Shown: positions 42,942-51,682 of the stretch, one piece after another
How the letters are laid out: each line of letters opens with the position of its first letter
Position numbering within the stretch: position 1 is the stretch's first letter
Assembly: GCF_051131155.1 (NCBI RefSeq)
Contig: NZ_CP159508.1
Span: 1,116,001 to 1,180,000 of the forward strand
Length of the DNA: 64,000 nt
Direction: 5' to 3'
DNA from: Pseudanabaena minima
GTDB lineage: Bacteria; Cyanobacteriota; Cyanobacteriia; Pseudanabaenales; Pseudanabaenaceae
The notes under the pieces: model-generated
The model's input: the letters and a program-made list of their open reading frames with translations, nothing else
The model's database searches: none
Told to the model about the DNA's origin: nothing
Translations under genes and position numbers: made by a program

Positions 42942-44198
42942 ATGATCGTAAAAGGTTTAGAACTACCCAACTGGGAAAATATTAAACGGGAGTGGCGTGA
43001 TGCCGACCCTTTATTACTGATTTTCCCAATCCTATTGATGATTTTAGGTGGCGTTGCCATTTATAGTTCAGACTTTCGCTCGCAGCGCACTGAATGGTGG
43101 CAGCATTGGGTCACAGGATCAGTGGGGCTGGTTGCCATGTTTGCGATCGCTCGGTTTCACTACGATCAGTTATTGCGATTACATTGGATCACCTATGCCA
43201 TCACCAATATCTCTTTGGTCTTGGTGATGATTATTGGGACAACGGCGCTTGGTGCAGAACGCTGGATTACGATCGGTGGGTTTAATATTCAGCCTTCAGA
43301 ATTTGCCAAGGTCGGAATAATTATTTCCTTAGCTGCGGTGATGCACGATCGCCCGATCCAAAATCCGATTGATGCTTTTAAAGTAGCTTGGGTTACTGTA
43401 CCACCTTGGGTATTGATCTTTTTACAACCGAACCTTGGTACGTCTTTGGTCTTCGCCGCGATTACGATTGGGATGCTCTATTGGGCAGGTGCAAGTTTGG
43501 GATGGTTGGTACTCATATTTTCGCCAATTGTGTCGGCAGTCCTATTTTCGCTTTATTTACCTGCTTGGATTGTTTGGGTAATCCTGATGGGTGTGGCGGC
43601 TTGGGTCTCATTGCCTTGGTTTCGGATTGTCAGTACGGTGATTGCGGTGGTAATCAATTTGGTGTCTGGACAAGCAGGGATTTTATTATGGAATATTCTC
43701 CACGATTATCAAAAAAAGCGCCTATTGTTATTTATCGACCCTAATCAAGATCCTCTCGGCGCTGGCTATCACGTCATCCAGTCCAAAATCGCGATCGGTG
43801 CAGGACAACTTTTGGGTCAGGGTTGGCTCAAGGGTACGCAAACTCAGCTAAATTTTATCCCTGAACAACATACTGACTTTATCTTTTCGGCGATCGGAGA
43901 GGAGTTTGGCTTTGCTGGTTGCCTCTGCGTTTTGTTGTTGTTTTTGGGCGTTTGTTGGCGCTTGCTGGTGGTTGCGGTAAATGCACGGGATAACTTTGGT
44001 TCGCTCTTGGCGATCGGTGTATTTTCTTTCATCCTATTTCAAACCTTTGTCAATATTGGCATGAATATTAATGTTGCACCAGTGACAGGAATTCCTTTGC
44101 CTTGGCTTAGTTATGGACGCTCGGCACTACTTGCTAATTTTATGGCGATCGGTTTGGTGGAGTCTGTGGCAGCCCATCGACGCACAATCAAATTCTAA
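42942..44198 (+). CDS. rodA: RodA/FtsW-family peptidoglycan polymerase
   Basis: 418 residues from ATG 42942; a TTG at 42894 would add 16 unlikely residues. A SEDS-family membrane glycosyltransferase that polymerises lipid II, normally with a class B penicillin-binding protein. Ten or so membrane helices. Signatures: GAERWITIGGFNIQPSEFAKV, FLQPNLGTSLVF, IAIGAGQLLGQGWLKGTQTQLNFIPEQHTDFIFSAIGEEFG and PLPWLSYGRSALLANFMAIGL. These point to RodA more than FtsW. No mreB/pbp genes flank it. A terminator overlaps its stop. Confidence 0.9.
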   Translation: MIVKGLELPNWENIKREWRDADPLLLIFPILLMILGGVAIYSSDFRSQRTEWWQHWVTGSVGLVAMFAIARFHYDQLLRLHWITYAITNISLVLVMIIGTTALGAERWITIGGFNIQPSEFAKVGIIISLAAVMHDRPIQNPIDAFKVAWVTVPPWVLIFLQPNLGTSLVFAAITIGMLYWAGASLGWLVLIFSPIVSAVLFSLYLPAWIVWVILMGVAAWVSLPWFRIVSTVIAVVINLVSGQAGILLWNILHDYQKKRLLLFIDPNQDPLGAGYHVIQSKIAIGAGQLLGQGWLKGTQTQLNFIPEQHTDFIFSAIGEEFGFAGCLCVLLLFLGVCWRLLVVAVNARDNFGSLLAIGVFSFILFQTFVNIGMNINVAPVTGIPLPWLSYGRSALLANFMAIGLVESVAAHRRTIKF

Positions 44199-44229
44199 AA
44201 GAAGAAGGCGCAAAGCGCCTTCTTCTTTT
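44197..44229 (+). terminator. Terminator of rodA
   Basis: AAAAGAAGAAGGCGC, loop AAA, GCGCCTTCTTCTTTT then more Ts; overlaps the TAA of rodA. Confidence 0.8.
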
Positions 44230-44240
44230 TTTTAGCTTTT

Positions 44241-44345
44241 ATACCAAAACACAAAATGGCGTAGCCATTTTGTGTTTTTAAAACCCTTACAGGGTTTGGG
44301 TTTCAATTCACGAAAGTGTAGCCACACTTTCGTGAATTGGTATTA
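44241..44345 (+). repeat. ATACCAA double-hairpin element, family R1
   Basis: The cleanest copy: ATACCAAAACACAAAATGGC, GTA, GCCATTTTGTG, linker AAAACCCTTACAGGGTTTGG, hairpin ATTCACGAAAGTGTAGCC..., TTGGTATTA. The mdh start codon is 35 bases downstream, so mdh is expressed across or from within this element. Confidence 0.85.
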
Positions 44346-44379
44346 CGCTTTAACTTTATCTAGACTCAGTTTCAAAATC

Positions 44380-45330
44380 ATGCCGACAAAAATTCAAGAT
44401 TATCGATCGCCTAAAGTTACCGTTATCGGTGCGGGCAATGTCGGCGGTATGCTCGCACAGCGCATTGCCAAGCAAAATTTGGCAGATGTGGTGTTATGCG
44501 ATGTTGTTCAAGGAAAACCGCAGGGAATTGCCCTAGATCTTGCCCAAGCACATACCATCTCCAATCTCGATCGCCAAATTATTGGCTCTAACGACTATAA
44601 CGACACCAAAGACACGGATGTCATCGTGATTACCGCAGGCTTACCACGCAAAGAAGGAATGAGTCGTAATGATCTGCTCAAAATCAATGCATCAATTATC
44701 AAGGAGGTGGTGCAGAAGGCGATCGCTCTATCGCCCAATGCAATTTTGCTGATTGTCACTAATCCTCTGGATGTGATGACCTATCTTGCATGGCAGGTAA
44801 GTGGGTTACCACCGCAGAGAGTAATTGGGATGGCAGGAGTGTTAGATGCCGCTAGATTTCAAACTTTTATTGCGATGGAATTAGGGATTTCCACAGCGGA
44901 TATTTACACCACTGTTTTGGGTGGGCATGGAGATTTGATGCTGCCCTTGCCACGACTATCGACAGTAAATGGTGTCCCGATTACCGAGTTATTGTCAGAG
45001 GAGGCGATCTCTAGACTAGTAGAGCGAACTCGTAATGGTGGAGCCGAAATCGTCAAACTACTCCAAAATGGGAGTGCTTATTTTGCTCCATCGGCTGCTG
45101 CCTATGTAATGGTGGAGGCAATTATTAGCAATCGGCATCGAATTTATCCTGCGGCGGCGCATCTTACTGGTGAATATGGGTTAAAAGATATATTCATGGG
45201 TGTCCCAGTGCAAATAGGACGACAAGGTGTCGAAAAAGTGATCGAGCTGAAACTTACAGACGCTGAACTAGCAGCACTCCACGCATCAGCCTCATCGATC
45301 CAAGAAAATATTGATCTGTTGTGTAACTAA
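44380..45330 (+). CDS. mdh: Malate dehydrogenase (LDH-like type)
   Basis: 316 residues from ATG 44380 (MPTKIQDYR). A longer frame starting in the R1 repeat at 44272 is rejected because its first 36 codons are repeat sequence. NAD-binding loop VTVIGAGNVGG (13-23), substrate loop GLPRKEGMSRNDLL whose Arg points to malate rather than lactate, TNPLDVMTYLAWQVSGLPPQRVIGMAG and catalytic His in LGGHGDLMLP. Interconverts malate and oxaloacetate. The TAA stop belongs to the R4 repeat's outer end. Confidence 0.93.
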   Translation: MPTKIQDYRSPKVTVIGAGNVGGMLAQRIAKQNLADVVLCDVVQGKPQGIALDLAQAHTISNLDRQIIGSNDYNDTKDTDVIVITAGLPRKEGMSRNDLLKINASIIKEVVQKAIALSPNAILLIVTNPLDVMTYLAWQVSGLPPQRVIGMAGVLDAARFQTFIAMELGISTADIYTTVLGGHGDLMLPLPRLSTVNGVPITELLSEEAISRLVERTRNGGAEIVKLLQNGSAYFAPSAAAYVMVEAIISNRHRIYPAAAHLTGEYGLKDIFMGVPVQIGRQGVEKVIELKLTDAELAALHASASSIQENIDLLCN

Positions 45331-45479
45331 CCTCAGTTCGGGTTAATTTTAAACTGGCTACTAGAAAGGGTTCGCGCTGCGAACTCTTTCTAGTAGCCAA
45401 AACAGTAAAAGTCTCGCAAAGCGAGACTTTTACTGTTTTGGCTTTTAAGATTTTGTAACTTATCCAGAACTCACGTTAA
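45328..45479. repeat. Double-hairpin repeat, family R4, copy 2
   Basis: TAACCTCAGTTCGGGTTAAT opens the element, and CCAGAACTCACGTTAA closes it. Hairpins: GGCTACTAGAAAG with complement (about 45356-45399), and AAAACAGTAAAAGTCTCGC with complement (about 45401-45443). It matches 291-432 in plan; the second hairpin is nearly the same and the first has a different stem. It begins exactly at the mdh stop codon. Confidence 0.75.
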
Positions 45480-45480
45480 C

Positions 45481-45595
45481 TATAGCTGTCTCCACTCGCG
45501 TTAGGACAAAATCAAAACTCAAGAAGAGAATTGCGGCGTGAAACGCCGCGATTCTCTTCTTGGGTTTTATGTACTAATCACTTGGCGACAACTAT
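45481..45595. repeat. TATAGCTGT element, family R2, copy b
   Basis: TATAGCTGTCTCC..., TTAGGACAAAATCAAAAC, a hairpin (AAGAAGAGAATTGCGGCGTG with complement), then GGCGACAACTATA. It abuts R4 on the left and shares its last bases with R8 on the right. Confidence 0.7.
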
Positions 45596-45683
45596 AGCAA
45601 TCCTAAATGGTTTGTGGAGGGACACCCCTTCGGGGTGTCCTTCCACAAACCAAAAAAATCCACAAATGATATAGGACTGCTAT
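45592..45683. repeat. TATAGCAATCCTAAAT element, family R8, copy 1
   Basis: TATAGCAATCCTAAAT at the left and ATATAGGACTGCTATA at the right, around a GTTTGTGGAGGGACACCCC palindrome. Confidence 0.7.
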
Positions 45684-45702
45684 ATAAATCAAAATAAGGA
45701 AG

Positions 45703-45784
45703 ATATAGCGCTTGTAAGATTTAGAGAATTGTGAGATTGCACCCCGAAGGGGTGCAATCTCACAATCTATTTAGGATTGCTATA
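45703..45784. repeat. TATAGCAATCCTAAAT element, family R8, copy 2
   Basis: Second copy, imperfect left end TATAGCGCTTGTAAGATTTAG, right end CTATTTAGGATTGCTATAT, with GATTGCACCCCGAAGGGGTG palindrome inside. Confidence 0.65.
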
Positions 45785-45910
45785 TGTCTCAATCAATTAA
45801 GTTTTGGGAATAGTGATTAGGACAAATACAAACAGGAAACTAGTTGTGCCTCAAAGCAGCGTAACTTGTCTTTTGTTTCTGCGTCCTAATTAAGATAGAA
45901 GTTAGCTATA
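45782..45910. repeat. TATAGCTGT-like element, family R2, copy c (diverged)
   Basis: Contains GATTAGGACAAATACAAAC and ends GCGTCCTAATTAAG...GTTAGCTATA. The inner stem (ACAGGAAACTAGTTGTG...) has decayed. It lies directly between R8 copy 2 and the R1 remnant. Confidence 0.5.
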
Positions 45911-46115
45911 ATGCCAAACAGTGTTGCCATTTGGTATTTTTAAAACTCTTACTGAATTTGTTTCTTATAAATATATCCATGTCAGGACAAATCAAAACCT
46001 AAATAGTGTGAGATGGTTCTTTGCAATGGCTCACACTATTTGGGTCTTATGTCCTAACGAGAATGGCAACAGCTATAATTCACGAAAGTATAGCTACACT
46101 TTCGTGAATTGAGAT
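45910..46115 (+). repeat. R1 element split by an inserted R2 element
   Basis: Left R1 half at 45910-45966 (ATGCCAAACAGTGTTGCCAT..., AAAACTCTTACTGAATTTG). Then an R2 unit (about 45967-46077, CAGGACAAATCAAAACC... hairpin ...GCAACAGCTATA), then the right R1 half (46078-46115, ATTCACGAAAGTATAGC...). The halves join to a normal R1 order when the R2 unit is removed. No gene is seen in 45331-46232. Confidence 0.7.
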
Positions 46116-46232
46116 AAAACAATTTTGATCGTGAGAATTAGATTCTGAAATCTAAAGAAGTTTTAATGAATTATAGTTAGCTGTATCATGGATGAGATTG
46201 TTAGTTAAAACTTAAAACTGATTGCAACCACC

Positions 46233-48158
46233 ATGACCAATGCTGAAGCAATTCTTGCAGGCAGATATAAAATTGTAAAACCGCTTGGTGGTGGTGGTTT
46301 CGGGCAAACATTTTTAGCACGAGATTTGCAACTGCCAAATCAACCTGCTTGTGTCGTTAAGCAGCTCAAGCTGCAATTGCTTAAACCCCAAGAACTGGCG
46401 ATCGCCAAACGACTATTTGAGAGCGAAGCAAAAACTTTGCATGAATTGGGGGTTCATGATCAGATCCCAAGGCTGTTCGCTCACTTTGAGCAAAATGGTG
46501 AATTTTATCTAGTGCAGGAGTTTGTCGAAGGGCAAACCTTGGAGGCTGAGATTGGTGCGGGAAAACAGTGGCAACAGGCAAAATTAATCTCTAGTTTGTA
46601 CGATATTTTGCAAGTTCTTGCTTTTGTTCATAGCTGCCAAGTGATTCATCGCGATATTAAACCTGCTAACTTGATTCGTCGTCGTAGCGATCGCAAAATC
46701 GTCTTGATTGATTTTGGTGCAGTCAAAGCGATGAATCCAGATTCTTTAGAACACTTTATGCAAGATGAAAACCAGACTCGTAGTGTTGTGGTTGGCTCAT
46801 TAGTGTATATGCCAAACGAACAATTAGCGGGTCAGCCAAAATTTTGTAGTGATGTCTATGCATTAGGGATAATGTGCCTACAGGCTATCACGGGGCTTTC
46901 CTTTAGAGAATTGCCGAAGGATAAGCAAACCAATGAATATAGCTGTGCCTTGGCTTGTGCTCAGGTCAACATTAAAATTAATTTAGGACTGGCGGCAATC
47001 ATTGACAAAATGGTGCGATATGACTATCGCCAAAGATATCATGATGCAACAGAGGCTCTGCTGGCACTGGATAATCTTCTCCGCAATGCCAAGGCAGCCA
47101 CAACTATTTCTAGATCTCCGCAACAACAGCAACAATTTCAGTTAGAAGAGCCTGAAGGGCAAATAGAACTGGGTTCTCATTTTTACATTCAGCGACCTCC
47201 TATTGAAAAAGATTGTCTCACAACTATGCTGCGAGCTGGCTCCCTAATTCGGATTAAAGCTCCCCGACAAATGGGAAAGTCATCTTTGCTATCACGCACT
47301 CTAGCCTATGCCAAGCATAAGGGCTATCAAGTTGCCCACTTATATTTTCAACAGGCAGATAGCGATATATTTGATGATCTAGATTTGTTTCTACAATGGT
47401 TTTGTGCCAGTATTGCTTCAGAACTGGATCTAGATGACAATTTAGAGCCTTACTGGCAAGGAGTTTTAGGTAGCAAAAACAAATGTACCAAATATTTTCA
47501 GCGTTATTTGTTGACAGCTACGGAATACCCCTTAGTCTTAGGACTAGATGAAGTAGATTTAATCTTTCAATATCCCAAAATTGCCTCTGATTTTTTTGGG
47601 TTGCTAAGAGCTTGGCATGAAAAGGCAAAGAATGAGGATATCTGGAAAAAGTTAAGATTAGTGATTGTTCATTCTAAGGAAGTCTATATTCCTTTAAATA
47701 TTAATCAGTCACCTTTTAATGTCGGATTACCAATTGAATTGCCAGAATTAAATCTGTCCCAAATTGCTGATTTAGTGCGGAGACATCAACTAGATTGGCA
47801 ACCTACTCAAGTAAAACAATTGATGTTGCTTACTGGCGGACATCCTTATTTGGTGAGGCAAGCACTCTACCAAATTGCAAGAGGTCGGATGAATTGGGAC
47901 ACTTTATTGCAATTGGCTCCTACCGAAGAGGGTATTTATGGTGATCATCTCCGCCGTCAACTAGGCAACTTAAAGGAAGATCCTGAGTTGCTGGAGGCTT
48001 ATAAAGAACTAGTGCAAAGCGATCGCCCTTTGCAGTTAGATAGTCAAATATCCTTTAAATTGAGGAGTATTGGTTTAGTTAAGTTTGTCGGCAATCAGGT
48101 AGTTCCCATGTGTGATTTGTATTATCGATATTTTCAGCAAATTATGAGCAAAAACTAA
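46233..48158 (+). CDS. Ser/Thr protein kinase fused to an AAA-like (AAA_35-type) ATPase domain
   Basis: 641 residues. Kinase domain (10-285): glycine loop LGGGGFGQTF (18-27), VVK lysine (K43), VIHRDIKPANL (HRD 139-141), DFG 160-162, and a PKFCSDVYALG helix, so it looks active. After a short Gln-rich linker, residues 310-640 form an ATPase-like module: GSHFYIQRPPIEKDC, P-loop KAPRQMGKSSLLS (343-355), Walker B LVLGLDEVDLIF, then LLTGGHPYLVRQALYQIA. The next gene carries the same ATPase type with WD40 repeats. Partner sensing or a STAND-like switch is a reasonable inference. A terminator-like hairpin follows. Confidence 0.85.
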   Translation: MTNAEAILAGRYKIVKPLGGGGFGQTFLARDLQLPNQPACVVKQLKLQLLKPQELAIAKRLFESEAKTLHELGVHDQIPRLFAHFEQNGEFYLVQEFVEGQTLEAEIGAGKQWQQAKLISSLYDILQVLAFVHSCQVIHRDIKPANLIRRRSDRKIVLIDFGAVKAMNPDSLEHFMQDENQTRSVVVGSLVYMPNEQLAGQPKFCSDVYALGIMCLQAITGLSFRELPKDKQTNEYSCALACAQVNIKINLGLAAIIDKMVRYDYRQRYHDATEALLALDNLLRNAKAATTISRSPQQQQQFQLEEPEGQIELGSHFYIQRPPIEKDCLTTMLRAGSLIRIKAPRQMGKSSLLSRTLAYAKHKGYQVAHLYFQQADSDIFDDLDLFLQWFCASIASELDLDDNLEPYWQGVLGSKNKCTKYFQRYLLTATEYPLVLGLDEVDLIFQYPKIASDFFGLLRAWHEKAKNEDIWKKLRLVIVHSKEVYIPLNINQSPFNVGLPIELPELNLSQIADLVRRHQLDWQPTQVKQLMLLTGGHPYLVRQALYQIARGRMNWDTLLQLAPTEEGIYGDHLRRQLGNLKEDPELLEAYKELVQSDRPLQLDSQISFKLRSIGLVKFVGNQVVPMCDLYYRYFQQIMSKN

Positions 48159-48200
48159 AAGAAGAAAAAGGGTCAAGCCTTTTTTCTTCTTTTAGTTTTT
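48151..48200 (+). terminator. Hairpin between kinase-AAA and AAA-WD40 genes
   Basis: AAAACTAAAAGAAGAAAAA with complement and a GGGTCAAGCC tip, overlapping the stop of the first gene. It may terminate or attenuate read-through to the second gene. Confidence 0.65.
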
Positions 48201-48211
48201 ATAGAAGGTGA

Positions 48212-51200
48212 ATGATGATTGCAGAAAGAACTACAAATTCAAATTCAAATTATTTATATCAGGTTGGTGGCAGTCTATCTGTTGATGCGCCTACCTATGT
48301 GGCGCGACAAGCTGACACCGATCTCTATGAAAGCTTAAAATCTGGAGAATTTTGTTACGTTCTGAATTCGCGGCAGATGGGTAAGTCGAGTCTCCGAGTC
48401 CGCACAATGAAACGCTTGCAAGAAGAAAACTTTACCTGTGCAGCGATCGATATTACAGCGATCGGCACATCTGATATTACTCCAGAACAGTGGTATGCGG
48501 GGCTAATTGATAGCATTATCAGCAGTTTGGATTTGTATGATTCCTTTGATCTAGAGGATTGGTGGGAGCGGAACCGTTTGCTATCACCAGTACAGCGTTT
48601 TGGGAAGTTTCTTGATGAAGGATTGCTCAAAAAAATATCTTCGCCCGTAATTCTATTTGTTGATGAAATTGATAGTATTCTTAGTCTAAATTTTGCTGTT
48701 GATGATTTCTTTGCCCTAATTCGCGAATTATTTAATCGTCGCGCCGATCGCATTGCCTATAAGCGCCTTACCTTTGCACTATTTGGAGTAGCTACACCTG
48801 CGGATCTAATTCGTGATAAACAACGCACTCCCTTTAACATTGGTCGCGCGATCGAACTCAGAGGCTTTCAGTTAAAAGAAGCAAAGCCCTTAATGCGCGG
48901 CTTATTAACAAAATCGAAAAATCCCGTTGCTGTTCTCAAAGCAATCCTCGCCTATACAGGGGGACAACCATTTCTCACCCAAAAACTTTGTCAAATTATT
49001 CTGACCTCTTCAGAGACGATTCCTCTCAATCATGAACTTGTCTGGGTAAATAATTTAGTGCGATCGCGCTTAGTCGAAAACTGGGAAATACAGGATCAGC
49101 CCGAACACTTTAAAACAATTCGCGATCGCATCCTTTGGAGTAGTGAAAATCGACAGGGCAAATTGCTAGGACTATACCAACAAATTTTGAGGTCTGAACC
49201 ATCTTTACATAAATTGGAATGTGGAATTATTGCCGATGATAGTCCTGAACAAACTGAGTTAAGAATTACAGGGCTAGTCGTTAAACGAGAAGGTAGGCTG
49301 AGGGTCTATAACCCTGTTTATGCAGCTATTTTCAATCAAAATTGGGTAAACCAAGCCCTAGCGAATTTACGTCCCTATGGTGAAGCATTTAAGGCTTGGA
49401 TGGATTCTGACTACCAAGATAATTCACGATTGTTGCGTGGGCAAGCTTTGCAAGATGCTTTAGCATGGTCAGCAGATAAAAATCTAAGTAACCATGACTA
49501 TCAATTCTTTTCGGCGAGTCAAGAACTAGAAAAGCGAGAAGTAGAAGTGGCTCTTTTTGCTCAAGCTGAGGCAAACCAAATTTTATCAGCAGCAAAACAA
49601 AGACTAGAGAAAACTCTAGTGGCGGAACAAGAAGCCAAGGTTAGGCTGGTGAAGATGCAGCAAAAACTGCACGCTAGTTTAATGCAAGCCGAAGTTGTTC
49701 TCAAAAGTGCTTCTGCTAAGGCAACATTTATCCTCAACCAGCAATTTGAAGCGCTCTTAGAGTCTATGGCAGCAGGACAGCAGTTACTGGACTTAGAAAA
49801 CTCCACAGGCGAAAAAGCAAGTCTCCGAATGCATGGGATTACTGCTTTACATCAAACCGTTTACAATGTGCGCGAATATAATCACCTTACGGGACACCTC
49901 AACACTGTCACCTGTATTGCCATCGCGCCAAATGATCATCTCATTGCCTCAGGAAGCAGCGATCGCACCATTAAAATTTGGGACATAAAAGGCAACCTCA
50001 AACAAACCCTAAGTGGTCATACCAACTGGATTACGAGCCTAAGTTTTAGCCGCACTGGACAATATTTAGCTTCAGCGAGCCGTGACGGTACGATTAGGCT
50101 TTGGAAAATGGATCGGTTTACAAAATTATATATTGAGCAACCCATCCAGATCCTGAAGGATCATCAAGCGCCAGTCTTAGCAGTGAGATTTAGTCCTACT
50201 GATGCCATATTTGCATCCTGTGGTGAAGATGCCAAAGTTAGATTATGGCGCGATGATGGAACTGCATTTAACACCTTTACTGGTGGACATAGCAAATGGG
50301 TAACTTGTCTTTGTTTTAGTCCTGATGGAGCGCGAATAGTTACAGGTAGTGCCGATCAATTACTAATTATTTGGAATGTCAATGGAACTATTATAAGAAC
50401 AATTAAAGCCCATGATAGATTTATTGAGAATGTTGATATTTCTCCATCTGGGCGAATTATAGCCTCTGTAAGTCGTGGTCATGATGCCAAACTTTGGAAT
50501 ATGGAAGGAAGTCTGATCGCCGATCTTGCAGGACATACTGATAAGGTTTTGGGAGTGAAGTTTCACCCTAATGGCAAATCTTTGGCTTCAGTTAGTAGAG
50601 ATCGCACAGTTAAAATTTGGGATGTCAAAGGTAATTTATTGAAAACTTTGTTTGGACATAAAGGCAGTGTTCATAGTGTTAACTTTAATACTAATGGCAG
50701 TACTATAATCACGGGAAGTCAAGATACCACAATCAAGTTTTGGCGAACTAATGGTAACTTATTACCTTGTTTAGTTAGCCATACAGATGAAGTAAATTGC
50801 ATTGCTTTTAGTGCTGACAGTCGGTTTATTGCCTCAGCTAGTAATGATTGTACGATTAAAATCTGGCTGCCTAATTCTCAATTGATTACATCTCTGGAAG
50901 GGCATAAAGAGAGTGTGAATAGTGTTTGTTTTAGTCCAGACAATCGATTTTTATTGTCTGTTAGTAGCGATCGCGCCATTAAAATTTGGAATTCCAAAGG
51001 AATTTTACTTAAAAGTATATACAACGAACATGAAGCCTCGATCTACAGTGTGGCTTATCGTAGTGATGGAGAGCTATTTGCGTCGGCTAGTGCTGATTGC
51101 ACAGTCAAGTTATGGAGTAAAGAAGGGGAATGGATACATACATTAATTGGTCATGCTAATGCGGTATATCAAGTTGGTTTTAGTCCTGATGGCAATATGT

Positions 51201-51682
51201 TAGCGACAGCCAGCCAAGATAAAACAGTGAAAATATGGCATTGGGATGGAACGTTGTTACATACGTTGAATGGACATACAGGTGAGGTTTATAGTGTTTG
51301 CTTCAGCCCAGACAGTCAGACCGTTGCTAGTAGTAGTAAAGATGGCAGCATTAAATTATGGAATCTTGATGGCAAGTTATTAAAAAGCCTCAATGAACAT
51401 AATGCTGAAGTTAGAAGTGTTTGCTTTAGTCCCGATGGTAATGCTTTGGTATCGGGTAGTAGCGATCGCACAGTTAAGATATGGAGTATTGATGGTAAAG
51501 AACTCTTAACTCTCCAAGGTCATCAATCACCAGTGAGAAGTGTTTGTTTCAGTCCTGATGGGGAAATGATTGCTTCAGCTAGTGCCAATAGTAAGATTAT
51601 TTTATGGGATCTCAATTTGACTCATCTAATGGAATTGGGTAACAACTGGATTCAAGACTATTTGGAAACCCATGATCCTTGA
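48212..51682 (+). CDS. AAA-like ATPase with coiled coil and 14 WD40 repeats (STAND-like)
   Basis: 1,156 residues. Residues 15-400: AAA_35-type ATPase with YVARQADTDLYESLKSGEF, P-loop LNSRQMGKSSLRVR (51-64), Walker B VILFVDEIDSIL and YTGGQPFLTQKLCQI. Residues about 440-520 form a coiled coil (EVEVALFAQAEANQILSAAKQR). From about residue 560 to the end I count 14 WD40 units (each GH...FSPDG...SxSxDxTxKIW), enough for two seven-bladed propellers. STAND proteins of this plan are switches that open upon ligand binding to the repeat part. ATG 48212 has GAAGGTGA upstream. Effector activity is not visible, so it may signal through the neighbouring kinase. Confidence 0.88.
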   Translation: MMIAERTTNSNSNYLYQVGGSLSVDAPTYVARQADTDLYESLKSGEFCYVLNSRQMGKSSLRVRTMKRLQEENFTCAAIDITAIGTSDITPEQWYAGLIDSIISSLDLYDSFDLEDWWERNRLLSPVQRFGKFLDEGLLKKISSPVILFVDEIDSILSLNFAVDDFFALIRELFNRRADRIAYKRLTFALFGVATPADLIRDKQRTPFNIGRAIELRGFQLKEAKPLMRGLLTKSKNPVAVLKAILAYTGGQPFLTQKLCQIILTSSETIPLNHELVWVNNLVRSRLVENWEIQDQPEHFKTIRDRILWSSENRQGKLLGLYQQILRSEPSLHKLECGIIADDSPEQTELRITGLVVKREGRLRVYNPVYAAIFNQNWVNQALANLRPYGEAFKAWMDSDYQDNSRLLRGQALQDALAWSADKNLSNHDYQFFSASQELEKREVEVALFAQAEANQILSAAKQRLEKTLVAEQEAKVRLVKMQQKLHASLMQAEVVLKSASAKATFILNQQFEALLESMAAGQQLLDLENSTGEKASLRMHGITALHQTVYNVREYNHLTGHLNTVTCIAIAPNDHLIASGSSDRTIKIWDIKGNLKQTLSGHTNWITSLSFSRTGQYLASASRDGTIRLWKMDRFTKLYIEQPIQILKDHQAPVLAVRFSPTDAIFASCGEDAKVRLWRDDGTAFNTFTGGHSKWVTCLCFSPDGARIVTGSADQLLIIWNVNGTIIRTIKAHDRFIENVDISPSGRIIASVSRGHDAKLWNMEGSLIADLAGHTDKVLGVKFHPNGKSLASVSRDRTVKIWDVKGNLLKTLFGHKGSVHSVNFNTNGSTIITGSQDTTIKFWRTNGNLLPCLVSHTDEVNCIAFSADSRFIASASNDCTIKIWLPNSQLITSLEGHKESVNSVCFSPDNRFLLSVSSDRAIKIWNSKGILLKSIYNEHEASIYSVAYRSDGELFASASADCTVKLWSKEGEWIHTLIGHANAVYQVGFSPDGNMLATASQDKTVKIWHWDGTLLHTLNGHTGEVYSVCFSPDSQTVASSSKDGSIKLWNLDGKLLKSLNEHNAEVRSVCFSPDGNALVSGSSDRTVKIWSIDGKELLTLQGHQSPVRSVCFSPDGEMIASASANSKIILWDLNLTHLMELGNNWIQDYLETHDP

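Noticed and set aside
45921..46112. Small protein of 63 residues upstream of the kinase gene
   Set aside because: Runs across the split R1/R2 repeats; composition and origin are repeat-derived.
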